Shown in pieces: positions 11,566-22,132 of a DNA stretch of 64,000 nucleotides. Location of the stretch: positions 46,837,353-46,901,352 of the forward strand of contig CM060198.1 of NCBI GenBank assembly GCA_030549335.1, in the 5' to 3' direction. Position numbers and translations under genes: made by a program. Origin of the DNA: Pontederia crassipes (taxonomy: Eukaryota; Streptophyta; Magnoliopsida; Commelinales; Pontederiaceae). The notes under the pieces are model-generated. The model made no database searches and was not told the origin of the DNA. It saw only the letters and a list, made by a program, of their open reading frames with translations. Each line of letters begins with the position of its first letter. Position 1 is the stretch's first letter.

Positions 11566-13222
11566 CATTTGCTTTGTTGCAAATGTGAGCATATGAGGGA
11601 ATTGACTAACAAATTGTTAAGCATTGAAGGATGAAAAAAGTTCAAGAAATCGTACATGTCATATGAATGCTTAGAGATAGCATATTCCTAAGGATTTTGA
11701 GTTGGATCTTATTGTTTGAAGAGTTAGTAATGCAGTCTATCATTCGCATACAAACTAATTTCGAACTTGAAAAGTATTTGATATGACATAAAGATAAGAG
11801 TTATCTGAGGGAATTGACTACATATATGGTCACAGAATAAAAGATGATTATATCTCTGAAGTAACCAACTATTTGGGAGATTTGATTGATGATTCAATCT
11901 CGAAGTGATTATACGCGATCATAAAAATGAATTGATCACTCGTGACATGACATTGTAACATGTATAGACTGAAATAATGTCTCCAAAAAATGATAACTTG
12001 AACGATTGCTTTCTTGATTAGTGTGAAAAACTGATCATGAGAATAAATGAAAAGAGCAAACTAAAAGACTACGAAAAAGTCTGTTTATGGATCTTTTATA
12101 TCTATTAAATATAAAGTGAAATTATACTTGAGTGTGGCAAAGGAATGTTTGAAAGGAACATTCGGATTAGTTTTTTGAGGTAAACTAATATTTATAAACC
12201 TCAGTGGAAAAGTCTATCATACATTAAAACTATGTAGACAAAAAAAAAACATTTATGATGCAATGTGAAGAAATTGAATCGGTGGAGTTTACATGATGGC
12301 AAGAACTCCTAGTGATTACATGATGTGAGAGTTTTTGGTAATCTCATTAAAAATCATAAATATGATCATCGAATATCGATAAATGAGTTTTTGGTCATCT
12401 CGTTAAAATTATAAATGTAAATATAGTTCTTTTTTAATAAAGAGAAATAAAATCACGATTATCTTAAAATGTGGGAGTGCACCACCTCAAAAGTCAATGA
12501 GAACATACATGTGCAAATGTATGTGAAATTGCTATGTGCTGAAGTAGTGAAATCATGTGTTGAACTTCATGAAATATATTTCTTTGTTGAATTTGTGTAA
12601 TATCAACAAATGGAAAGAAAAGAAATGGTTTGAATATTTTGAAATAAAATTGTTGTGGCCACGGCTAGTGAACCATTTCTATTCTATAGTGTGTTACATT
12701 GACAAAAGTGTGCGATGTTGAGTATTTAAATGCCACTTAAACCTATGATTATTAATAATGGAAACTCTTCCTTATTCTAGTAAAAATATGGTCTCAAGGT
12801 TCAAAGGGTAACTACAATTTACTTAATAATCGGTGCACTAAGAAGAGTATTTAATTCATATGCTAATTGAGGATGAGTTGAAAGTTTTTAATGGATGGAT
12901 ATGTTCCACCTATATGAATATAGAAGTGGTGCTGCTTCAGTCAAGATGTTTAGAGGTTTACTCTTGTAAATATTCATAAAATCGGGATGAGCGCATTCTC
13001 ATAATAGTGCTAGTTATCATAATCTCTTATTCAAAATATTGAACGCAATTGTATGTGTAATATTTTCGGTTCAGGTTTTAAGAGTAATTGTTCAAATCTA
13101 ATAGATACCACTTACTTGTTTGAACTTTGAAATATTTACACTAATGATTTAAATCTAACGATGCCTTTCACTATGCATAATTGTACAACTTAATATTTTA
13201 AATTTGCAATCTTGTGGGGAAG

Positions 13223-14032
13223 TGTTGGAATTTGAAGGTTTCAAATTTCAAATATATTATTTTTGTGAACATTGAAAAATGCATTCATACTAATTAGTAG
13301 TATGAAATACAACATCACATCTTTTCATCAATGAAGTGTTACAATATTAAATGAAAAGACATGTTCACATATGTTATAAGTGAAATGGTGTCATGAATGA
13401 ATTATCTCATTAATAATAGGATATTCTTAGATGAAAAGTCGTATCACTTCATAAGTGAAGAGATATGTTCACATTTGAATAGGTGTGTTCATATTTTAAG
13501 AGTTATATTCACACTTAAATAGATGTATCATTTCATCATAAGATGTGTCTCTTGATATGTGTTCACATATTAATAGATGTATCCATTCATCATAAGGTGT
13601 GTCCTTATATGAAAAAGGAATTAAGTGAACACTTTCATTAATAGGTGTGTCTTTTGGACGAAAAGATACTAGACGCATCCCTTCATGAAGTATCCTTTCA
13701 AATCTATAAATAGGCTTCATCTTCTTGTATTTTCAATCAATCGAAAGCAATTGCAAGTGATGAGAAGCAATGAACATGTGATGAGTATTATTTGTACAAA
13801 CAAATGAAAATGCATTCAAGTTATTGCAAATTATGAGAATAAGATATTGAGTTCTTCAATAGTTGTTAGTTGGCGAACTCAATGACTTCATTGTATATTG
13901 AGAGTATTATTATTGTGAACCCAATAGCAAATTTCGTGCGGGAACAAATAATTTTCTAAAGATAGCGATCCATCGTGCCTCGAAGTCTTGATCTTTATTT
14001 ATTCTCTTTTCATTTACCCACTATTTTCAACA
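13223..14032 (+). repeat. Right LTR of the 8.8-14.0 kb element
   Basis: 810 bp, starting tgttgg after the purine tract and ending tcaaca. It is collinear with the left LTR. Differences are visible every few tens of bases, so the insertion is not recent. Confidence 0.9.
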
Positions 14033-14037
14033 ATATT

Positions 14038-14400
14038 TGTTTAAATTATATAATCTTATGTGGATCGACCTTGGCTTGGCAGGACGTGTTTTGAGAAAAT
14101 TGTGCAGGCTTAAAATCAAAGCGGACAATATCCTACGCAAGTGCAAGAGTATTACATGTGATATCAGAACCACTCCACGTGGACCTCTGTGCATGGTGGG
14201 GTGCGATCACTCAATGAGGACGTTGAGTCCCCTAAGGAAGGAATGATGCATGAGGCATGCCTTGAATTAGTCCATGTGCATAAGTCATGGGAGAGATGCT
14301 AGGTATATATGGAACATAGACTTGGACGTGCTTTAAGAAAATCGTGCGAAGCGAGATCCAGAACGAACAATATCTTACACAAGTCCAAGGATGTTTCAAT
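14038..14400 (+). repeat. Fragment of the 5.8-6.9 kb LTR-like family, opposite orientation
   Basis: Contains the reverse complement of the landmarks seen at 5.8-6.9 kb: tatcctacgcaagtgcaaga, tattacatgtgatatcagaacc (the decayed primer site), ccacgtggacctctgtgcatgg and ggcatgccttgaattag. No coding capacity. Confidence 0.65.
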
Positions 14401-14599
14401 TACCGCTACACATAGGCAGCGCATCATCTTCCACATCAGTGGGGGTACTTTGATCATGTTTCCGTCATCATCTTCGAGTTGGACAAAACCCTCTCCTGGA
14501 CATAGGTAGGATATTGCTATCATATATAACCTTGGTGGTGAGTTGAAGGAGCTCATGGCGAGGTGTTGGACGTTGAGAAAGAGAAGCGACTACGGAAGA
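14401..14599. other. Unidentified gene-like fragment interrupted by a copia element
   Basis: Higher-GC sequence with no TE hallmark. Its right end continues in frame across the copia insertion: codons for EVLDVEKEKRLRKM join the stretch beginning at 19345. The - strand is also open here (GEGFVQLEDDDGNMIKV). I recognise no family on either strand. Confidence 0.3.
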
Positions 14600-14803
14600 T
14601 GATAGAATGTCGATAGCAGAAGAAAAACAAGAAGATGCAGAGGAACAAGAAAGTATATATTCATTCAGAAATAAAAAATCAAAATACATCGTAAAGTTCA
14701 TAGCTATTTATAGCTAGACAGTTATAACTGTCATGCTTACATGTAAAGAACTAATCCTATGTGTAACTAATCCTACGTGTAATATCAACTTGTATTTCCA
14801 ACA
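14600..14803 (-). repeat. 3' LTR of the copia element
   Basis: Begins tgatagaatg and ends ccaaca in + orientation. Matches 19143-19339 closely apart from an 8-bp insertion near its start. Confidence 0.9.
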
Positions 14804-15009
14804 CCCCCTGTCAAGTTGATAGCTGTAAAAACAGGAGCAAACAGATCGAACATCCCCATGGCTGTAATCAATTTTTCATGTTGAGAAGAGACAAGGCCTT
14901 TTGTTAGAACATCTGCTAATTGATCCCTGGTATTGATATAGACTGGTTTAAGAATGTGTTTTTCAACTTTCTCTCTGACAAAAAAACAATCAATATTGAT
15001 ATGTTTTGT

Positions 15010-15410
15010 TCACTCGTGAAACACTGGATTAGTAGCAATCTGAATTGCTGAACTGCTATCTGAAAACAATTTCACAGGACAGGAAGTTTCAACACCAAGC
15101 TCATTTAGTAGTGATAATATCCATATTATCTCTGCTGTAGCTGAAGTCATACTCCTATATTCTGCCTCTGTCGATGACCTGGAGACAGTTTCTTGTTTCT
15201 TAACTTTCCACAATATCAAATTGCAGCCAAGTTGAACACAATATCCTGTGACTGACCTCCTCGTGAATGGACATGAAGCTCAATCTGAGTCAGAATATGC
15301 AGTAACTTGACAATTAGAACTTGTAGACAAAAGAATACCAAAGCCAGGCCTATTTTTAATGTAACGAACGATCCTCTTTGCAGCTTCATAATGTGAAACT
15401 TTGGGTACAT
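15010..15410 (-). pseudogene. Copia RNase H domain, broken
   Basis: The frame at 15010-15219 shows the plant copia RNase H signature SRSSTEAEYRSMTSATAEI, followed by LFSDSSSAIQIATNP. It is separated by a frame change from the RT-RNase H connecting region upstream (15216-15410). It would have degraded the RNA strand during reverse transcription. No start codon of its own; it is part of a former polyprotein. Confidence 0.85.
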
Positions 15411-15462
15411 GCATGAATTGGCTTAAAGTCTGAACAGCAAAAGAAATGTCTGGTCGAGTCTG

Positions 15463-16340
15463 TTAGATACAATAATCTTCCAATAAGCCTCTGATAAATT
15501 GAAGGGTCTTTGAGAAGTTCATCGTCTTGATTAATATTGAATTCATCATCATAAGCTTTTGTTGTAAACTTGACATTGACGTCGAGTGGAGTGACTGCAG
15601 GCTTTGCTGAGGAGAACCCAAATCTGAAATTAATTCAAGAGCAAACTTCCTTTGACTCAATACAATGTCCTGTTTATTTCTGGCTACTTCAATACCTACG
15701 AAATACTTCATGTCATCAAGGTCCTTGATTTTAAAATGTCCATGTAGAACTGCCTTTAATTCTGCAATTAAAGGTTTATCATTACCAGTAATAAGAATGT
15801 CATCCACATAAACCAACATTATAATCATTCTGGAACCAACTCTTTTTGTAAACATGAAATAATCTGATTTGCTTTGATTATATCCATTGTCAAGTAAAGT
15901 TGGTGTTAGTTTATGATTCCATTGTCTGCTGGCCTGTTTTAACCCATATAAAGATTTGACAAGTCTGCAAACCATCCTATTATGATTAGAACATTTGAAA
16001 CCCTGTGGTATTTCCATGTAAACGCCCTCATTTAAATCCCCCTGTAGGAAAGCATTGCTAACATCCATTTGATATAAAGGCTATGTATGCATAGCTGCCA
16101 AAGTCAAAACAATTATAACTGTGACCATTTTAATCACTAGAGAAAAGTTTCTGTATAATCAATCCCTTCTTGTTGACTATATCCTTTAGTCACCAATCTT
16201 GCCTTGAATTTGTCAATTGAACAATCTACCATGTACTTCACTTTATAAACCCATCGACAACCAATAGCCCTTTTTCCTAGAGGTAACTCAACTAAATTAT
16301 AAGTATGATTCTCCTCCAATGCCTGAATTTCACTTTGCAT
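15463..16340 (-). pseudogene. Copia reverse transcriptase domain, broken
   Basis: Two frames, 16137-16340 and 15463-16068, carry the copia [26 protein letters not shown], then MDVSNAFLQGDL, LVKSLYGLKQASRQW and the catalytic VYVDDILI. The break between them (about 16070-16136) and the early loss of the downstream frame make it non-functional. Confidence 0.9.
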
Positions 16341-16913
16341 AGCAGCTATCTAGTTATGATCTAACTTGGCCTCCTCATAAGATAAAGGCTCTTTGATATC
16401 AGAAATTGATGCTAGAGAACTTTGATAATCAGATGATAAATGGCTATAGGCTACATAATTTGAAATAGAAAATTGATAATCCTTGTGTGCCTGAGCTCCT
16501 TTGTGGGAAGAGGATGGCATGATAGACAAAGCATAATTTTTGTGCCATATAGGAGGTCTAGTCTGCCTCATTAATATTCTAGTTTGAATAATAGTAGGTG
16601 AAAGAATATTGGGATTAAGAGCTGAAGAAGAAGAAATATCTAATGTGGTGTCAAGGCAAGGACAAGGCACAAGTGAAGAAGCAGGAGATTAAGAAGATTG
16701 AGGAACAGAATTAAAGGTGTCATTGTTAAGAGATAGTTCTGGAATTTCTCTATTATCAGTACCATCATCAGCATTAACAATTAAAGAAGGCACATGAACA
16801 TCTGAAGTATATTTTGGAGGAATAAAGAAAGGATCATGATTATGAGAAAAAAAAGAACTATACTGAAAAGTAGAAGAGACAAAAGTAAAAATATTCTCAT
16901 TGAATCGAACATC

Positions 16914-17855
16914 TCAGTTGATAAATAACTTTTGAGTTACTACACTCAAAAGTTTATAACCTTTCTGAGTGGAAGAGTAGCCAAGAAAGATGGAAGGAAT
17001 AGCACGTGCTGCAAACTTATCCTTATTATCATTGGTATTTGTGGCAAAACATTGACAACCAAAGACTTTCATATGACTATAAGTTGGAATCTTATTGAAA
17101 AGCAACTGATAAGTAGAAGTGTCACTCAAATAAGGATATGGAATTCTGTTAATGAGATATACTGCTGTTTGAATACACTCTCCCCAAAATTTCATAGGAA
17201 TGTTAGACTGAAATTTTAAGGCCCTAGCAACATCAAGTAAATATCTATGTTTCCTCTCCACAAATCTATTTTGTTGAGGGGTATGAACACAAGAGCTCTC
17301 ATGTACAATTCCATTGGATGCAAGGAAAGAATTCCATTGATGGTTAAAAAATTCAAATCCATTGTCTGAACGAATGGTTCTAACAACTGCTGAAAAATGA
17401 GTTTTGACATATGCCAAAAACTGTTAAAGGCACAAAAAAGTCTCACTCTTGAATTTCAATAAGACAATCCATGTGTATCTAGTATAGTCATCCACAATAG
17501 TAAAAAAATCGTTTGTTGTCATGTGTTGGAAATTTATAAGGCCCCCACAAATCCATATGCAATAATAAAAAGGACAAGCAGCACGACTAAGAGAATGTGA
17601 AAATGGCAATCTGGTTTGTTTGGCAAGAGGGCAAATGGAACACTCTGAAAAAGAAATGCCATTGTCAAAGGTACAATGTAACAAAGAAGATAAACGTTGG
17701 AGTTTAGAAACAGGTATATGGCCAAGTCTTTGATGCCATATATTACAAGAGTCAGGAATTGAGATAACAAAACAATGATCTGGACTAGAAAAAGAATTAT
17801 TGCCAACTGCTGTCATTAGATGTGAAGAACCAATTACTGTAACACCATCATCCAC
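16914..17855 (-). pseudogene. Copia GAG-pre-integrase and integrase domains, broken
   Basis: Frames 17424-17855 and 16914-17417 contain the zinc-binding WHQRLGH and CSICPLAKQ, then IVDDYTRYTWIVLL, RSDNGFEF and FVERKHRYLLDVARAL. The aspartates and the glutamate of the catalytic triad are therefore visible. A frameshift near 17420 divides the core. The following 16350-16670 frame is the Ser/Pro-rich linker to RT. Confidence 0.9.
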
Positions 17856-18154
17856 TCCTGATGAGCTAAATATTAGAGATAATATAATCCTCCTCTTTCT
17901 CTACCAATCCCCATCACCTTCCCACTGGAGGTCTCCTGTAAAACACAAGAATCAATCAAAAAATTTGTTGAACATTTCAGTTCACTGCAAAGCTTGGAGA
18001 TAAATAATAAGGTGACTTTAAACTTGGACACATATAAGATATCAGTCATAGAATGAGTAACCTCAGATGAAGTATCATCTCGTAACTTCACATATTGTTT
18101 AGAGGAAGATTTAATAGGATTGATATTGTGAAGTAATTCGAGAGAAGAGAACAT

Positions 18155-18883
18155 ATGACTGGTAGCACCAGTATCTAAAATCCAACTGTTATCATGTTGA
18201 TCTCAATGTTACTAGATTCAAAGCTATACCAGCCATGTTAACTTTCTCTTCAGTGACATGTTCTTTTGAAAGCATTCAAATGATATGATTATACTGATCA
18301 GTAGTAAAAGTAGGAATTGGAATTAAAGATCCTGCTCCATTTGAGGATCCTGCTCCACCATTTGTAGATCCTGCCCCAAGAGAAGTTGACACTGCAGTAT
18401 ATCTGGTTCCATCATCAATGATAATATCTGAAACAACCTCTGAAACATTATTAGCAGTAGACCTTTCATACGACAGTGATCACAATACAAATTTCAGTTC
18501 CTTTTTTGTTTAAAACTGGTATTGGAGGAATAGTTGACAATAGCATTAGCAACATTGGAAGAGTATACAACACCACTCATCAATTCTTTAGAAACTGAAT
18601 TCATAATCCATGATAAAACGATGGCATCCACTCTATCCCAAAGACCTTTCAAGTTATCACTCACTGAATGACGATTATAAGATGCATTTACAAAACCGAA
18701 CTTAATCTTTCCAAGCAAGGCAAATCGCATCGCATGACTCCATAAAGAATAATTTTCAAGACCAATTAATTCAAAAGAGATCATAGGAGTTCCCGGTCCA
18801 TCTGAAGAACTTAAGAACAAGGGATGATGCGGATCAATGACAATTTGATTTCTATTATCTGATTCTTGTGACATTGTATACAA
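18155..18883 (-). pseudogene. Copia gag, broken
   Basis: The frame at 18494-18883 begins MYTMSQESDNRN and includes the copia gag N-terminal signature LIGLENYSLWSHAMRFAL and GFVNASYNR. Beyond a frame change, the start of a zinc knuckle (CDHCRMKG) is visible near 18460-18485. The middle of gag appears deleted, as the knuckle follows only about 130 residues. Confidence 0.8.
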
Positions 18884-19142
18884 AATTCAAATAGGAAATA
18901 AGGATCCAGACGTAAAGAATCCAAATCAGAATCAGATTAAGTGGAGTTCAGATAAAGAATTAGGCAAAACAAATCGATCGCCCTAAATCTCCTCAAAGAC
19001 GAATTCGATTATCAAATGCTTGAAAAAAAAAATGAAGGCCAAAATCTTATCTGATGAAACTCTGTTACTGCACTCTGCTACTACAATTTGACTGCTTGTA
19101 ATCCAATTGCTATCCACGATCTCTACGCTAGCTCTGATACCA

Positions 19143-19339
19143 TGATAGAATGTGAAGAAAAACAAGAAGATGCACAGGAACAAGAAAGTATATTTTCATT
19201 CAGAAAGAAAAAAATCAAAATACATCGTAAAGTTCACAACTATTTATAGCTGGACAGTTATAATTGTCATGCTTACATGTAAAGAACTAATCCTACGTGT
19301 AACTAATCCTATGTGTAATATCAATTTGTATTTCCAATA
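19143..19339 (-). repeat. 5' LTR of the copia element
   Basis: Starts tgatagaatg directly after the primer-site complement and ends ccaata, followed by the gaaga target duplication. Confidence 0.9.
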
Positions 19340-19344
19340 GAAGA

Positions 19345-19640
19345 TGCACAAGGATTCGGCAGTCACCATCGTAGACGACTATGAACTGCCTTTCTTTGGC
19401 CAGGAGTTTTCCAAGGCCATCATGCCTTTATACCACGAAGCTAAAATGGATGGATATATGCATGCATGCATGCAATTTTATGATGTTTTCTTCCTTGCAA
19501 AGTTACTATTATGATGTTTTCTAGGTGGCGTGAAGCAAAAGCATTTCCGGGCGCCAATGGCGATCATGATGCATTTCACAAGCATTGCATTCCTCTAGCA
19601 CTTGCTTCCAACTCCATAAATAAACATATCGAGATGAAGA
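19345..19640 (+). other. Continuation of the gene-like fragment split by the copia element
   Basis: Open codons read KDSAVTIVDDYELPFFGQEF and then AIMPLYHEAKMDG. After a gap containing a possible intron (acceptor ctag near 19525) come WREAKAFPGANGDHD and KHCIPLALASNS. Fragment pieces face each other across the copia insertion in the same frame. I do not recognise the protein; it is probably a dead gene. Confidence 0.3.
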
Positions 19641-20689
19641 TTTCCCACTAGGGAGGTACGTCAATCTCTGTAAATCAATTCCCCGTAAGAAATTTGAAGA
19701 GTAATCAATCACCTAGGTAGCAAGCAGATTTTTTTTTCTTTTTGTTTCCTTTTGGTCAAATTTAATCAAATAAATCATGCAGGTTGGAAAGCAATGGCGG
19801 AATGCCAATTTCAATAACTATCATTTTGGAATATATATAAACAGACTCTAATTATGTTCTTTATTGATGCTCAAATATGCTTTCACAATTGTCAACTACA
19901 TATCATTTATTTTGTATAATTATAATCTTCTGCACCTTCAATTAATTCATTTTTTTGGCTCCAAAATCACCGTATCCAAGGTTCTTCACCTTTACAAAAA
20001 AAAAAAAGAATTCTTCACCTCTACACTTATTTATTTTGAGAGAAAAATCAGCCACATAAAATTTGAAGTTTACAATTATTATTTAGGAATATAATCAGCC
20101 TCCCCTCTCATATAACTAATAATAAGATATAAGTTGTCTATTCATTATTAATTTTAGTTTGCGAGTGTTAACAATAAAGCTAAATAAATAACTTATGAAA
20201 AAAATATTTAAAAGATTGTGAAAAAATGTTGGAATAAAATTAATGATACCTTAATTATTGTATTATTTTTTTATTAATATAATAATAAAATAATATAAAA
20301 AAGTAAAATATAAACGAATAAAATCCTACATTTACCAATCATCACTAACAAAATCATTCCTCTAATTATGTATATCTCCCAATAAAATTCATCACATTAG
20401 CTTCCTCCAATCCAAGTTCTTTGATAATAGCAAGCATTGCCCTGGAGAAGGATAATCACCACTGCCCATGCACTCCAAGTTGTTTCTTGCTTACTCTGTC
20501 AACTATATAGTGTTAACTTACCTTAGTAGGAGGAGTCTTCAATAGTCAATACTACCCCTATTTTAGTATTCATTCATCTTTAACCCCATTTTGCTCATTT
20601 TGTTACGTCCCAAAAGATTCTTGGATTTACCATGTCCTTTTATTTATCCATTTTATCAAAATGGATTCTTTTTTAGTTAAGGCTTCTTT

Positions 20690-21250
20690 TAGTTTAATTA
20701 ATGTGTATTAAATTTTACATCATGATTAAATTTCATAAATCATAAGTTAACTTATTTATTATATTTTTTAATCCTAAAAATTATCATGTACAAATGTATC
20801 TTTATTTGTATTAAAATTTTAATTAATTTTTTCTCAAATTACATATTGACTATTTACATTCTATTGTATTTAAAAAAAACAAATAATCATATGTGGATGC
20901 ATCATTAATTAATATATACTTAATTTTATCATGATTAAATTTTCACAAATTGCAAGTGGCCTTTGTTATATCATTATATTTTTAAATATTAATCTAATAT
21001 CATAATTAAATTTTTCATAAATTTTAAGTTGGATATTTATATTTTTAATCCTAAAAATATCATGTATAAATTCATCATTATATGTATTAATATTTTAACT
21101 CCATGGTTATATTTGACAAATTACATATTAACATTTTATATTTTATTATATTTTTTTCTAACAAATAATCATGTAACTATGCGTCTGTAACTAATGTGTA
21201 CTAAAATGTTCACATTCATTCACAAATTAATATTGATTCATTTACATTCT
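20690..21250. repeat. Degenerate tandem repeat, AT-rich
   Basis: Variants of atcatgattaaattt, ataa.t..aagtt, ttaatcctaaaaatatcatg and aacaaataatcatgt recur in the same order about three times with a spacing of roughly 150-250 bp. Unit borders are blurred. Confidence 0.5.
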
Positions 21251-21609
21251 ATTAGACTTTTTGTAATAACAGAGGGCATAATATTAAAATAATAATTAAG
21301 ACTTTTCAATAAATATAATACTTATTCTAATGTTACGAAAAGTATAATTTTTTTTGCCACATGAAGCAATTTTTTTTTGGACATGAAGGCCCTGTTTGGC
21401 AAGAAAGGAAAATTTTCAAAGTTCTAAAATCTTCCTATGAAAGACATTTTTCAAAAAGTGACTTCAATGGAACCTTTTCATTTTCATAGATTTGAGTATC
21501 ATACTATGAATATAAAATTGAAAAATTATAATTCAAAGATAAAAAGAATATCCATTTTTACTATCTAATATATATAACTCTAAAGATACAAATTTCTATT
21601 AGGAAACAA

Positions 21610-21930
21610 GGGCTTCGGCAAGGAGAGGGAGAGGGAGAGGAAGGAAGAGATGGTTGCAGAGTGGATAAAAAAAAAAGAGGCGAGAAGAGGAGAGGAGAAA
21701 AAGAAGGAGAATGAGAAAATGCTGCAGAATGATTACAAAGAGAAAAGCAGGAGAAGAAAAAGAAATCAGACAGTTACAAAAAGAAGAGAAGGGAGTAGAA
21801 AGAGAAGATGGTTAGGAGGAAGGAGATGTTGCAGAGGAAAAAAAAAGAAAGAAGAAAGAAAAGCCTTCGTAATATTAGAATATTATAGAAAAATAAAGAG
21901 GAAAAAAGTGAGACGCAGACAAAAATGATG
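21610..21930 (+). repeat. Purine-rich (GA) simple sequence block
   Basis: About 320 bp made almost wholly of A and G on the + strand, including a gagagggagaggaagg-type run. It can be read in frame, but the product would be nearly all Lys, Arg and Glu. Confidence 0.8.
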
Positions 21931-22132
21931 CTCCGAAAAAAAAGACCAGAGCTCATTTTTATTTCCCTCGGGAACAGGTAGTCTATTCATTTTGCATCTA
22001 AACAAGCATTTTGAAAAAATTCTATCTGAAGACCGCAAACTTGCCAAATCATCTAATTCCATTGAAAAAAAGCCATCGCAATTGTTGGAAATACTAGGCT
22101 ATTAATATCTATCATCGGATGAGTGCCTCAAA

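Larger units (their letters stand above)
8796..14032 (+). mobile_element. LTR retrotransposon lacking recognisable pol (LARD-like)
   Basis: A 5.2-kb element bounded by two LTRs, 8796-9602 and 13223-14032, each starting tgttgg and ending ccaaca or tcaaca. The 5-bp target duplication atatt is present at 8791-8795 and 14033-14037. A purine tract, gtggggaag, lies directly before the right LTR as expected for a + oriented polypurine tract. The 3.6-kb interior has no gag, protease, integrase or reverse-transcriptase motif that I can find, only short frames, so it would have depended on another element. The interior is full of local tandem repeats. Confidence 0.9.
14600..19339 (-). mobile_element. 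Ty1/copia LTR retrotransposon, decayed
   Basis: A complete but inactive copia element on the - strand. LTRs are 14600-14803 and 19143-19339 (about 200 bp). The target duplication gaaga is at 14595-14599 and 19340-19344. Next to the right LTR, gctctgatacca (19131-19142) is the complement of a tRNA-iMet primer site. Next to the left LTR, ccccctgtc reads as a purine tract on the - strand. Gag, integrase, reverse transcriptase and RNase H follow in copia order (integrase before RT), split by stops and frameshifts. The left LTR carries an extra 8 bp (cgatagca). Confidence 0.95.
19641..22132. other. AT-rich intergenic spacer with degenerate repeats
   Basis: No convincing gene. It holds a degenerate tandem repeat (20690-21250) and a purine-rich block of GA-type simple sequence (about 21610-21930) whose Lys/Arg-rich reading frame I take as an artefact of composition. 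Confidence 0.55.

Noticed and set aside
21650..21928. 92-codon Lys/Arg/Glu-rich reading frame
   Set aside because: It lies in a GA-only simple-sequence block; the composition alone explains the lack of stops.
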